From the NCBI RefSeq assembly GCF_025532145.1, contig NZ_ARXS01000014.1, forward strand, positions 1 to 64,000: a stretch of 64,000 bases of DNA. The letters run 5' to 3'. The DNA comes from Alloalcanivorax balearicus MACL04 (GTDB lineage: Bacteria > Pseudomonadota > Gammaproteobacteria > Pseudomonadales > Alcanivoracaceae). Position 1 is the first letter of the stretch. Every line of letters starts with the position of its first letter. Below the pieces are notes generated by a model. That model was not told the DNA's origin. It saw only the letters and a list, made by a program, of their open reading frames with translations, and ran no database searches. Shown here piece by piece: positions 19,038 to 30,654 of this stretch. The position numbers were made by a program, and so were the translations under genes.

Positions 19038-19120
19038 TCGGGGCTCCTAGAGGGTTGCGTAGTCTCACACCTCCAGTCTTCTGGGTACGCCCCGAATGAA
19101 CAACCTACTGAGAGGTCACA
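18092..19120 (-). mobile_element. IS481-family insertion sequence, 1029 bp, apparently intact
   Basis: Both ends begin TGTG. The terminal 32 bases form an imperfect inverted repeat (21 of 32 identical), with a shared internal block AGGTTGTTCA. A 6-bp direct repeat GCTAGT flanks the element. The single full-length transposase is on the minus strand. It lies between two convergent genes and, if it is removed along with one GCTAGT copy, both genes keep their stop codons. This indicates a clean and probably recent insertion. Confidence 0.9.
19031..19102 (-). promoter_or_regulatory. Inverted repeat that can sequester the transposase start codon
   Basis: TGTTCATTCGGGGC at 19031-19044 is perfectly complementary to 19089-19102. 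Read on the minus strand, the first arm lies in the terminal repeat and the second arm contains the transposase ATG and the edge of its ribosome-binding site. A transcript that starts outside the element, such as read-through from metH, would carry both arms and could fold over the start codon. A transcript starting between the arms would not. This mechanism is known for IS10 and other elements but is inferred here. Confidence 0.6.
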
Positions 19121-19121
19121 G

Positions 19122-22823
<3,702 letters not shown>

Positions 22824-23102
22824 GAACTGCTCCGTTGGGTGACCGGGGGCGCATTATAGCGGCTGGGACGGTGTTGCCCAACGCACCCGAGTGCCCGCTA
22901 TACTGAGCGCCTTTGCCGTGATCATACTCATGGCGCCCTCATCGAGGGCCGGATTGTGACCGGTTGATAGTCGTATTGTAAAAAAAACCGCCAATGCACT
23001 GTATACGGTGGGGCAGGCGCGCGCGTTTGCGCATAATGCGCCCTTTTACTGTTAATGGCCCCGGAACGGGCTTTGAATCATCAACATAGCGTAGGAGGCA
23101 TG
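22824..23102. other. Divergent intergenic region between metH and the DUF481 gene
   Basis: About 280 bases without a gene. It must hold the promoters of metH and of the plus-strand outer-membrane protein. An AT-rich stretch with eight consecutive A residues (about 22979-22987) and TTGATA just before it may belong to the plus-strand promoter, but I cannot pair it convincingly with a -10. I see no riboswitch-like conserved core. Confidence 0.3.
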
Positions 23103-23879
23103 ATGCGCAAACAATGCTTGGTCCTGGCATGCGCCCTGGCGGCGGGGCCAGCCCTGAGTTACGCCCAGGAAGCGGAAAAAGCAGCTGAACCGCGTGGCTG
23201 GGACATCGAACTGGAAGGCTCTTACCTTCTGAAGTCCGGTAACACCCGCTCCCAGAACGCGGCCGCCGCCGCCAATCTGACCCACGATGGCCGGCTGTGG
23301 CGTCATACCGGCAAACTGGAAGCGGTCAATGAGATGTCCCGCAACGATGACACTCGCGAGGACGAGCGCACCGCGGAACGCTATTACGGCTCTTACAAGC
23401 TGGATCGCAAGTTCGGCGATCTCGGGCGGAACTACATCTTCAATATCGTGACCTACGATAAAGACAACTTCTCCGGCTATCACTATCAGGCCAGCTATGC
23501 CATCGGTCTTGGCCGTCGTTTCCTGGATACAGAAACCCACACTCTGGACCTGGAAGCCGGCCCCGGTTACCGCGTGGACTGCCTCGATCCCTCTGATTCC
23601 TACACCAGCTGTCAGGATACCGAGGAAAGTCTGATCGGCCGTTTCGCCGCCAAATACGAATGGAAGATCTCCGAAACCGCTTCCTTCAAGGAAGATTTCA
23701 CCACCGAAGTGGGCGATGAGAACACCGTGGTACGGGCGGAAACCTCGCTGACGTCCAAGATCAACGATCATTTCTCACTGCGGCTCAGCCATCTGCTGAA
23801 GCGCAACTCCAAGGTGCCGGATGACGGCAGCCACCGCAGCGACCAGGAAACCCGGGTCTCTGTCGTCTACACTTTCTGA
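23103..23879 (+). CDS. DUF481 family outer-membrane protein
   Basis: 258 residues from ATG 23103, chosen because TAGGAGG lies 5 nt upstream; ATG 23100 would be too close. A signal peptide of about 22 residues ends at SYA/QEA. The rest alternates in beta-strand fashion, contains GWDIELEGSYLLKSGNT and ends in a terminal aromatic (VVYTF), as in outer-membrane beta-barrels. It matches the DUF481 (YdiY-like) salt-stress-associated family. The two cysteines in the middle may form a disulfide. It is monocistronic and ends at a strong terminator. The exact role is unknown. Confidence 0.85.
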   Translation: MRKQCLVLACALAAGPALSYAQEAEKAAEPRGWDIELEGSYLLKSGNTRSQNAAAAANLTHDGRLWRHTGKLEAVNEMSRNDDTREDERTAERYYGSYKLDRKFGDLGRNYIFNIVTYDKDNFSGYHYQASYAIGLGRRFLDTETHTLDLEAGPGYRVDCLDPSDSYTSCQDTEESLIGRFAAKYEWKISETASFKEDFTTEVGDENTVVRAETSLTSKINDHFSLRLSHLLKRNSKVPDDGSHRSDQETRVSVVYTF

Positions 23880-23886
23880 CCGACAT

Positions 23887-23918
23887 AAAAAAAGCCGGCC
23901 CGAGGGCCGGCTTTTTTT
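23887..23918. terminator. Bidirectional intrinsic terminator
   Basis: A GC stem GCCGGCC/GGCCGGC with a short CGAG loop is flanked by seven A on the left and seven T on the right. It therefore works for the DUF481 gene on the plus strand and for the tRNA on the minus strand. Confidence 0.92.
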
Positions 23919-23921
23919 AAT

Positions 23922-23998
23922 TGGTCGGAGTAGCAGGATTCGAACCTGCGACCCCTACGTCCCGAACGTAGTGCTCTACCAGGCTGAGCTATACTCCG
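23922..23998 (-). tRNA. tRNA-Pro (anticodon CGG)
   Basis: 77 nt including an encoded CCA. Read on the minus strand it begins CGGAGTATAGC and ends ACTCCGACCA. The acceptor stem is CGGAGTA/TACTCCG, the anticodon stem CTACG/CGTAG has loop TTCGGGA giving anticodon CGG, and the T arm has GGTTCGAATCC. It resembles proK-type tRNAs. It lies 3' to 3' with the DUF481 gene and shares its terminator. Confidence 0.97.
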
Positions 23999-24130
23999 AA
24001 TGTGGTGGCGTATTCTAGCAGCGAATTTTCAGAATGCTACTGTTTTGCAACGGGAATTTATTCGGTTGTCCATATTCTGCTCAATTACCCGTACAATGCG
24101 CCTTCTTTGGCCTGCCTGATAGCCGGTTTG

Positions 24131-25258
24131 ATGCCCGAATTACCTGAACAACTGGACGATCTGCGTCTGCGGCGCTGGCCCCGTCGGCGCGATGAGCGCC
24201 TGCAAGCCTGGGACGCGGCGGACCGATACTTACTCAGAACGCTGCAAGAGCAGGGGGCCGGGCCGGCCACCCTGGTGGTGAACGACCAGTGCGGAGCGCT
24301 GTGGCTGACGGCACTGCGGCGTGGGCCGGCTTGCAGTCAGGGGGACTCCTGGCTGGCCTGGCGCGCGGCGGAGGCCAACGCCGCCGACAACGCCATGACA
24401 TTACCGGAAGCCGGCTGGTCGTGGCCTTGGCAAGCACCTTCGATCCGCCCTGACCAGGTACTGATGCGGGTTCCCAAGGAGTTGTCGCTGCTGGAGGCGC
24501 AACTGGGCTGGCTGGCGCGCATTCTTCCGGAAGGCACACCGATCTGGCTGGCCGGGATGGACAAGCATCTGCCGCCGAACCTGGTGCCATTGATGGAGAC
24601 TTATCTGGGCAATGGTCAGGCCGGGTTGGGCTGGAAAAAAGCGCGCCGGTTCTCGGCCCTTGCCCCTGGCAAGGGCCTTGGGCCGGTTCCGGAAGAGGCT
24701 CTGGTCAACGTGCCGGGGCGTGGTTGGGAACTGCATACCGGCGCCGGCGTCTTCGGGCGCCAGCATCTGGATATCGGCGCGCGCTTCCTGATGGAGCATC
24801 TGCCCCGGCAGGTGGAAGGGGAGATCGCGGATCTGGGGTGCGGTAATGGTGTGCTGGGGCTGACGTTGGCAGCAGATAATCCCAGGGCGCGGGTGACGTT
24901 CTGCGATGAGTCCTTTCTGGCCGTGGAAAGCGCACGCCGTAACGCGGCCCTTTATATTTCCGAGCCCGAGCGCTGCCGCTTCCATCTGGGCAACGGTTTG
25001 GATGGCCTGGAGCAGCGGTTCGACCTGATCGTGCTGAACCCGCCGTTCCACCGGGGCCATGCCGTCGACGACCGGGTCGCGTTGACGCTGTTTCGTCATG
25101 CCCGACGGCATTTGGCGGAAGAAGGCGCGTTGTGGGTGGTGGCGAATCGGCATTTGCCTTATCGCCCGCCGTTGCGGCGGGCATTCGCTCAGGTGGATGT
25201 GGTGGCCGGCAACGCCAAGTTCATCATCTACCGGTGCGGTCAGAGAGCGACGTCGTAA
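24131..25258 (+). CDS. rlmG: 23S rRNA (guanine-N2-)-methyltransferase RlmG
   Basis: 375 residues from ATG 24131, matching the usual length of about 378. It has duplicated methyltransferase folds as in RlmC/RlmG/RsmC. The N-terminal half is degenerate. The catalytic half has the SAM motif [12 protein letters not shown] (about 238) and the [10 protein letters not shown] motif (about 303), in which NPPF positions the target guanine amine. In E. coli the family modifies G1835 of 23S rRNA. The 3' end overlaps the convergent mtnC gene by 19 bp. Confidence 0.92.
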   Translation: MPELPEQLDDLRLRRWPRRRDERLQAWDAADRYLLRTLQEQGAGPATLVVNDQCGALWLTALRRGPACSQGDSWLAWRAAEANAADNAMTLPEAGWSWPWQAPSIRPDQVLMRVPKELSLLEAQLGWLARILPEGTPIWLAGMDKHLPPNLVPLMETYLGNGQAGLGWKKARRFSALAPGKGLGPVPEEALVNVPGRGWELHTGAGVFGRQHLDIGARFLMEHLPRQVEGEIADLGCGNGVLGLTLAADNPRARVTFCDESFLAVESARRNAALYISEPERCRFHLGNGLDGLEQRFDLIVLNPPFHRGHAVDDRVALTLFRHARRHLAEEGALWVVANRHLPYRPPLRRAFAQVDVVAGNAKFIIYRCGQRATS

Positions 25259-25917
25259 AAGGTTTCGGCGCGGGCATGCGCCGTGTTTCGCAAAACCTTT
25301 TCGCGGTCCAGCAAGGAGGTATTCAAGCCGGCCTCCCGCGCCGCGTCCAACTCCGCTTCCACATCGGAGAGAAATAGCACCCGCTCGGGAGCCACACCGA
25401 TGTCGGCGGTGATACGCCGGTAGCTGTCGGCTTCTTTTTTGCCGCCGCTGGTGGTGTCGTAATAGCCGCTGAACAACGGCGTCAGGTCACCGGCCTCACT
25501 GTAGCCGAAGAACAGCTTCTGGGCGGCAATGGAGCCGGACGAGTACACGTACAGCTTCAGCCCCCGGGCCTGCCACTGCCGGAGCCGTTCCACCGCGTCG
25601 GAATACATGTGGGCCTGGTAGTCGCCGTTCTCATAGCCCGTTTGCCAGATCATGCCCTGCAGCGTTTTCAGAGATGTGATCTTGCGATCCTCGGCAATCC
25701 AGCCCCGGAACAAGGCCGCGGCTTGCTCCGGTGACGCCAGGGGCTGGCCGCTCTCGGCACGGGCCTGGGCCACGCATTCCGCCACGGCGGGCCGTTCCCA
25801 GTGCGTGCGCAGGAAAGCTTCCATTTTCCGGTCGGCATAAGGGAACAGCACTTCCTTGACGAAGGAAATACTGCTGGTGGTGCCTTCGATGTCGGTGAGA
25901 ATGACCTCGATCGTCAT
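25240..25917 (-). CDS. mtnC: Enolase-phosphatase E1 (MtnC)
   Basis: 225 residues, a HAD-family enzyme that both enolises and dephosphorylates 2,3-diketo-5-methylthiopentyl-1-phosphate in methionine salvage. It has the HAD motif [11 protein letters not shown] at the N-terminus, the motif II Ser/Thr in LYVYSSGS, and motif III/IV in [16 protein letters not shown] 25917 starts 4 nt after mtnD ends. The last 19 bp lie opposite the end of rlmG. Confidence 0.96.
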   Translation of the reverse strand: MTIEVILTDIEGTTSSISFVKEVLFPYADRKMEAFLRTHWERPAVAECVAQARAESGQPLASPEQAAALFRGWIAEDRKITSLKTLQGMIWQTGYENGDYQAHMYSDAVERLRQWQARGLKLYVYSSGSIAAQKLFFGYSEAGDLTPLFSGYYDTTSGGKKEADSYRRITADIGVAPERVLFLSDVEAELDAAREAGLNTSLLDREKVLRNTAHARAETFYDVAL

Positions 25918-25921
25918 CGGC

Positions 25922-26467
25922 TCAGTTCTCCAGGCGGCTGAACCGGCCGGCGATGTCACTGCCGGTGAAGTTGGCCACCCAGCCTTCCGGGTTATTGAAC
26001 AAACGAATGGCCACGAAGTGCGGGTTCGGGCCCATATCGAACCAGTGCGCGGTATTGGCCGGCACGGAGATCAGGTCGCCCTTGGTGCACAACACCTCAT
26101 AAATCCGGCCGTCGATGTGCAAAGTAAACAGCCCCTGACCCTCGACGAAGAAACGAACCTCGTCTTCCGAATGGCGGTGCTCGTCCAGGAACTTTTCCCG
26201 GAACACCGCTTTGTCCGGATGATCCGGTTGCATGCTGACCACGTCCACGGTCTGGTAGCCTTCCTCGCGCTTCAGGCGGTTGATGTCCTGGGCGTAGGCT
26301 TCCAGCACTTCCTCCTGGGATGGGCTGGCCGTCAACGGCTTGGTTGCCTGCCATTGTTCATAGCGGATCCCGGCCTTGGCCAGTTCCACCGCCATGGCGG
26401 CTTTGCTATCCACCACCAGTTGCGGTTTATCCGGCTCACCGTCGCGGAAAATTTTCAGATTACTCAT
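25922..26467 (-). CDS. mtnD: Acireductone dioxygenase MtnD
   Basis: 181 residues of the cupin superfamily. Metal ligands are visible in [12 protein letters not shown] (two His and Glu) and in the second-motif His of [10 protein letters not shown]. With Fe(II) the enzyme forms the methionine precursor 2-keto-4-methylthiobutyrate; with Ni(II) it takes an off-pathway route producing CO. The start is ATG 26467 (MSNLKIF). It follows mtnB after 53 nt. Confidence 0.96.
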   Translation of the reverse strand: MSNLKIFRDGEPDKPQLVVDSKAAMAVELAKAGIRYEQWQATKPLTASPSQEEVLEAYAQDINRLKREEGYQTVDVVSMQPDHPDKAVFREKFLDEHRHSEDEVRFFVEGQGLFTLHIDGRIYEVLCTKGDLISVPANTAHWFDMGPNPHFVAIRLFNNPEGWVANFTGSDIAGRFSRLEN

Positions 26468-26520
26468 GGGGTGATCCTCGTTAAGAGCCTGTTCACGATC
26501 TCTACGCTGGCGGGGTGGGG

Positions 26521-27150
26521 TCAACCCAGCCGGCGACGATCCAGTTCAATGGCCAGCAGCGTTTCCAACGCTTCCAACTGGCGGTAACACGTGGCCATAT
26601 CCGCGGCCCAAGTGTACAGACCGTGGCCGCGAATCAGGTAAGCGTGGTGGGCCAGGCCCTGGTCCATGGCCTGATCCACCCGGGCCGACAGCTCGGCGAT
26701 ATCCTGCGTATTGTCGAACACGGGCAGGGTGACCCGGGTATCGTGGGTGGTGATGCCCTCCAGCGCTTTCAGCAGCTCATACCCTTCCAGGGTAAGGTGA
26801 TCCGCTGGCCAGTGCATGGTCAACACGGTGGTGGCATGGCTGTGGGTATGCAGCACCGCGCCGACTTCGTCATAACGCCGGTAGAGCTGGGTGTGCAACA
26901 GGGTTTCAGCCGAGGGCTTGCCATCACCCACCGGCTGGCCCTGCAAATCCACCACCATGATGTCGGTTTCTTCCAGCAGCCCCTTGTCCTTGCCGGAGCA
27001 GGTAATGGCGGCGTGCCCGGCATTCAAGCGTATTGAGTAATTACTGCTGGTGGCGGGGGACCAGCCCTGCTGATACAAACGATGGCCGGTGGCCGCGAGG
27101 GTGCGGGCGGCTTCACGGAAGGCGGCGATGGAATAGGGGCGCTGGCTCAT
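26521..27150 (-). CDS. mtnB: Methylthioribulose-1-phosphate dehydratase MtnB
   Basis: 209 residues of the class II aldolase/adducin fold. Zinc ligands are in VLHTHSHATTVL (about 95-105) and in the distal His of YLIRGHGLYTW (about 170). It dehydrates the product of MtnA. Its start overlaps the end of mtnA by 4 nt, which indicates translational coupling. Confidence 0.95.
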   Translation of the reverse strand: MSQRPYSIAAFREAARTLAATGHRLYQQGWSPATSSNYSIRLNAGHAAITCSGKDKGLLEETDIMVVDLQGQPVGDGKPSAETLLHTQLYRRYDEVGAVLHTHSHATTVLTMHWPADHLTLEGYELLKALEGITTHDTRVTLPVFDNTQDIAELSARVDQAMDQGLAHHAYLIRGHGLYTWAADMATCYRQLEALETLLAIELDRRRLG

Positions 27151-28184
27151 GAGGCACTCCGGGCGAAATACGCCGCCATGGCGGTCGGGTCGGGGGACGG
27201 GATGACCCCGTTTTCAGTAACAATGGCGCTGATCAAGGCGGCCGGCGTCACATCGAAGGCGGGATTATAGACCGGGCAGTCCGCCGGGGCGCAGGGCTGG
27301 CCCGCCACCTGCCGGACTTCCTCGGCCGGACGTTGCTCGATGACGATGCCGGAACCGTCCTGCATCGCCGCGTCCAGGGTCGAATCCGGTGCCGCGACAA
27401 TGAACGGGATGCCATGATGGCGAGCCAGCACGGCCAGGGAATAGGTGCCGATCTTGTTGGCGGTATCGCCGTTGGCGGCGATGCGGTCGGCGCCAACGAT
27501 GACCACATCCACCTCGCCCTGGGCCATCAGCATGGCGGCGCAACTGTCCGCCACCAGGGTGACGGGAATGCCGTCCTGCATCAGTTCCCAACTGGTCAGG
27601 CGAGCCCCCTGCTGCCAGGGCCGGGTCTCCCCGGCATACACTGACCGCAAGCGGCCTGCCTCCCAGGCGGAACGGATGATGCCGAGGGCGGTGCCGTGGC
27701 CACCGGTGGCCAGAGCGCCCGTGTTGCAGTGGGTATAAACCCGGGCCTCTTGGGGTAGCAGAGACAGACCCGCCTCACCGAGACGCCGATTGGCGGCCAG
27801 GTCGTCCCGATGCAGGCGCTCAGCCTGCTCGCTCAGGTGCTGGGCGAGGGCTCCGCCGCTGAGATCACCGGCAGCCTGGCGCAGCCGGTCCAGCGCCCAG
27901 AACAAATTCACCGCGGTGGGGCGGCTCGCGGCAAGCACCTCGAAGGCTGGCGCCAGCGCCGCCAGGGAGGCTTGGTCGCCAAGTCGTTGGGCTTCCAGCG
28001 CCAGGCCATAGCCAGCGGTGATACCGATAGCGGGCGCGCCGCGCACCACCATCTCGCGGATGGCATGGGCGGCTTCCCGCGCGTCGGTGATGCGCAGCCA
28101 GGTCGTGTCGGTGGGCAGGGCGCGCTGATCGAGCAGATCAAGTGCGGTGTCGTGCCAGCGGATCGCGAGACTCGCCAGGGCCAT
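27147..28184 (-). CDS. mtnA: Methylthioribose-1-phosphate isomerase MtnA
   Basis: 345 residues of the eIF2B-alpha/MtnA family, from ATG 28184. It has the signatures VVRGAPAIGITAGYG (about 48), the Cys-containing YTHCNTGALATGG (about 157) and VGADRIAANGDTANKIGTY (about 237). It converts 5-methylthioribose-1-phosphate to the ribulose form. It is the first gene of mtnA-B-D-C. Genes supplying its substrate (mtnP or mtnN/mtnK) and the final aminotransferase are not in the window. Confidence 0.96.
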   Translation of the reverse strand: MALASLAIRWHDTALDLLDQRALPTDTTWLRITDAREAAHAIREMVVRGAPAIGITAGYGLALEAQRLGDQASLAALAPAFEVLAASRPTAVNLFWALDRLRQAAGDLSGGALAQHLSEQAERLHRDDLAANRRLGEAGLSLLPQEARVYTHCNTGALATGGHGTALGIIRSAWEAGRLRSVYAGETRPWQQGARLTSWELMQDGIPVTLVADSCAAMLMAQGEVDVVIVGADRIAANGDTANKIGTYSLAVLARHHGIPFIVAAPDSTLDAAMQDGSGIVIEQRPAEEVRQVAGQPCAPADCPVYNPAFDVTPAALISAIVTENGVIPSPDPTAMAAYFARSAS

Positions 28185-28558
28185 CAATGTCTCCGTGAAA
28201 GTAGCGAAAGCGTCACCCGGCACCGGGCCGGGGCGTTATTCTACAACAGTCATCCGCTCGGGCGGCAGCTCTCAGGGCGCCTTCCGGACTCTAACAACGT
28301 CGACCGCTGGCACAGAAGGGGCTACGAAGCGCTGTGGGAGCCAGCCTGCTGGCGAATACGGCCTCCGATGTTGGGTATTCGCTTGCGGGCAAGCTCCCAC
28401 AGCGGCCTCGTAGCCCGGCCTTCTGTGGGAGCCAGCCTGCTGGCGAATATGGCCTCCGATGTTGGGTATTCGCTTGCGGGCAAGCTCCCACGGCGGCCTT
28501 GTAGTGCCCTCCGAATTGGCAATGCCGCTCACGCGTCCCCGATGGAGAGTCATCCCTG
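28185..28558. other. Intergenic region carrying a REP pair
   Basis: About 370 bases between mtnA and the PGPGW-type membrane protein gene. Most of it is taken up by two near-identical repeat units (listed separately). The remaining parts hold no gene I can support. The mtn operon promoter should lie in the first 100 bases, but no clear consensus is visible. Confidence 0.4.
28332..28492. repeat. Tandem REP/BIME-like repeats (two units of about 70 bp, 91-bp period)
   Basis: CTGTGGGAGCCAGCCTGCTG starts at 28332 and again at 28423. Each unit ends in GGGCAAGCTCCCAC, so every unit has inverted arms (GTGGGAGC ... GCTCCCAC) around a GAATA/TATTC core. The two units differ at only a few positions. This matches the style of Pseudomonas-type REP sequences. 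Related copies occur at 42131 and 46797. Confidence 0.85.
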
Positions 28559-28984
28559 TCAGGGAGGATAGTGGAGCGGTTCCCGGCGGCGGCGGCGGCG
28601 AATCCAATTGACCGCCCGGAACACACTGTGTTGACGAATGATGGCCCGTTCCAGACCATATTTGCCCGGAAAAGTGCTGACCATGACGGCGATAAGCATG
28701 GTTAACAGGCCTTGCCCGGGCAGAATCAACATCAGCAGACCCGCCACCAATAACACCACGGCAAGGGCATTGCGCAACGCCCACAACACCCAATGGCCCG
28801 GGTGTCGGTAGTGAGTGGGGCGCCGCTCGGCGGTGAAATAATCCGCCGGCATGCGAATCACCAGCCAGGGAATGGCCAAGGTGGAAATCACCGCCATCAG
28901 CAGCCCGATCAAGGTGAGAGTGGGAAACCACGGTTCCAGGGTTTGTCCCAGTTGGTGCAGCCAGGGGGGCAGGCTCAGCGTCAC
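28559..28984 (-). CDS. PGPGW-type small membrane protein
   Basis: 141 residues. Membrane segments lie at about 22-43 and 70-95. The second includes VAGLLMLILPGQGLLTML, a PGQG variant of the PGPG motif of the putative transmembrane PGPGW family, followed by FPGKYGLERAI. The C-terminus is Arg-rich (RRRRRR). Function is unknown. It stands alone between a REP region and a non-coding stretch. Confidence 0.65.
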   Translation of the reverse strand: MTLSLPPWLHQLGQTLEPWFPTLTLIGLLMAVISTLAIPWLVIRMPADYFTAERRPTHYRHPGHWVLWALRNALAVVLLVAGLLMLILPGQGLLTMLIAVMVSTFPGKYGLERAIIRQHSVFRAVNWIRRRRRREPLHYPP

Positions 28985-29344
28985 TGCTCGGCTCTCCTCA
29001 CAATTTTCCTTACACAGCCTTTGGCGTCTGGCCTCGTTGCCTGCGCACCAACAAACGGAGCGGGTTGGACGTCTGGCCAGTTAAACCGGTATGTTCCGCT
29101 TCGCAGGGTTGGTGCCGTGCCGTCGCAATGGCCGGCGCATGACGCGTGAGTCGCCGGCCATGGGACAAGACCGGCGACCCTCCCGCGCAAATATGAGACC
29201 AGCGATGATGATTTTCAATGCATCGTCGTACAGCCCATGTACCGCCGTATAACATGGGACCGTCGGAGCGGCCAACCGTGCCACGGCGACCGTCTGGTGA
29301 GTCGAGACCAATCAACGAAGACATGGTGAAGCAGGAGAACCTTT
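28985..29344. other. Intergenic region without identified gene
   Basis: About 360 bases between divergent genes. Short open frames on both strands have no recognisable sequence and no good ribosome-binding sites. Near 29140-29190 there are partly complementary CCGGC/GCCGG segments but no terminator-like run. I see nothing else to report. Confidence 0.3.
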
Positions 29345-29818
29345 ATGGGGATGGCGGCGCAATTGGCCCTGGCAATCGGGATCGGTCTGCTGATCGGTGT
29401 GCTGTTGGGTCTGCTTATCTGGCGCTGGATGTCACGGCGCCGTGAAGCCGCCCTCGAGCGGCATCGCCATGCCCAGGTGCTGGAAAGCCTGGAGGTACTC
29501 AGCCGCGCTTATATGCAAGGGCAGGTGGATGCTGGTGAGGCCAGTCTGAGAATGGCCACGCTGCTGGACTGTTTGCCGGCGCGGATCGCGCCCAAAGTGG
29601 ATCTGGCGGCGATTCACCAGTTGGCCAGCGACTGCGAGAACTTTCATCGGGGCGATGCCCGCAAAGGGCTGACCCCGGCTCAACGCAACCGGGAGGATCT
29701 TGACCGCCTGCGTCTGGAAGATGAGCAAGCGGAGGCGTTCATGCAAGCCACCGAGCGGCTTGCGGGTGTGCTGGTGCAATGGCGGCAACAACTTTGTCCG
29801 CGCCGGCGGACTGACTGA
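29345..29818 (+). CDS. DUF2489-like membrane-anchored protein
   Basis: 157 residues with one N-terminal membrane helix (about 6-28) followed by a basic stop-transfer segment (SRRREAALERHRH) and a helical cytoplasmic domain. LEVLSRAYMQGQVDAGEASLRMA and the Leu/Asp-rich LLDCL pattern resemble the DUF2489 family. ATG 29345 has CAGGAGAA at good spacing. Function is unknown. Confidence 0.6.
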   Translation: MGMAAQLALAIGIGLLIGVLLGLLIWRWMSRRREAALERHRHAQVLESLEVLSRAYMQGQVDAGEASLRMATLLDCLPARIAPKVDLAAIHQLASDCENFHRGDARKGLTPAQRNREDLDRLRLEDEQAEAFMQATERLAGVLVQWRQQLCPRRRTD

Positions 29819-29934
29819 AAAGACACTCGACTCAGGCGTCACGGCTGCGGGCGCCCTGTATACCATTGGGTATGATCGGCGCTTTCCATTGTTTGCAATC
29901 ACCTCTACCAGTTATTGGAAGCCGAGTTCAGATT

Positions 29935-30603
29935 ATGAGTGACACCTTGTACGTGGCCTTTCCCGCCAGCGAAACACTGTGCCAGCGTATCGACACTTTT
30001 CTTGCCAAGATGCGGGAGAACCCGTCTGGCAACCATGCCGCGGATCTGGATGGCATCACCGATCCGTTCATCGACGAGGTCCTGCATACCTACTTCACCG
30101 GCCCGATCGAAGCGGTCAATGCCCGCGGTACCGCCGTGAACATGATCATGGGCGCCATGAAGGTGATTCGTAAGGCCGCCCATGGGCTGGCCGGACGGCT
30201 GATGCGCAAGGCCAGCGTCGAGGAGCAACAGGCCCTGGCTCAACATTTCAGTTCACTGCGACTGGAAAAGGATGGCGGCATCTTCGTCGGCTATCCGTTG
30301 CCAGCGGATCTGGCGGAGCGCGCCAATCGGGTTTTCGAGTCATTCGCCAACGGGGAAGGGGAGATGGCGCATCTGGTGGAAGTGATGCACGGCATCACCG
30401 ACGGGGCCATCGAAAACTATCTGGATAAGACCCTGGGCAGTCTGAAACTCGGCGCCATCAACCGTGGCCTGGTGTCCACCGCCCGCGCCACCATCAACAA
30501 GGCTTCCACATCCGCCGTGGACAAGGGACTGCCGGCCATGGAACGCAGTCACCGCAAACCGGTGGTGGCGTACTATCAGAGCCTGCTGCACCGATTCGGC
30601 TAA
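29935..30603 (+). CDS. Conserved hypothetical protein
   Basis: 222 residues from ATG 29935, mostly helical, with no signal peptide or clear membrane helix. Visible features are FASGxxxMAHLVE-like repeats of hydrophobic helices and a basic C-terminus (SHRKPVVAYYQSLLHRFG). I do not recognise the family. It ends about 50 bp before the convergent AlgP-like gene, with a GC hairpin between the two. Confidence 0.6.
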   Translation: MSDTLYVAFPASETLCQRIDTFLAKMRENPSGNHAADLDGITDPFIDEVLHTYFTGPIEAVNARGTAVNMIMGAMKVIRKAAHGLAGRLMRKASVEEQQALAQHFSSLRLEKDGGIFVGYPLPADLAERANRVFESFANGEGEMAHLVEVMHGITDGAIENYLDKTLGSLKLGAINRGLVSTARATINKASTSAVDKGLPAMERSHRKPVVAYYQSLLHRFG

Positions 30604-30619
30604 ACACGAATAGGCAAGA

Positions 30620-30648
30620 CCGCGCCGACGGCATTGCCGCCGGCGCGG
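30620..30648. terminator. GC-rich hairpin between convergent genes
   Basis: CCGCGCCGACGGCA and TGCCGCCGGCGCGG form an imperfect inverted repeat (13 of 14 pairs) in the short gap between the convergent genes ending at 30603 and 30655. There is no T run, so it is a stable hairpin that may mark transcript ends rather than a standard intrinsic terminator. Confidence 0.35.
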
Positions 30649-30654
30649 CGCGGC

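Noticed and set aside
22824-23102. Possible cobalamin or SAM riboswitch upstream of metH
   Set aside because: No B12-box or SAM-type conserved core can be seen in the leader, and the distance from the start to the divergent gene is short.
28332-28492. Possible CRISPR array or rRNA-like repeats
   Set aside because: There are two copies with inverted arms and no spacer structure; they fit REP elements, and relatives occur elsewhere in the window.
29010-29324. A 104-codon minus-strand frame in the non-coding gap
   Set aside because: It has no ribosome-binding site, atypical composition and no recognisable sequence.
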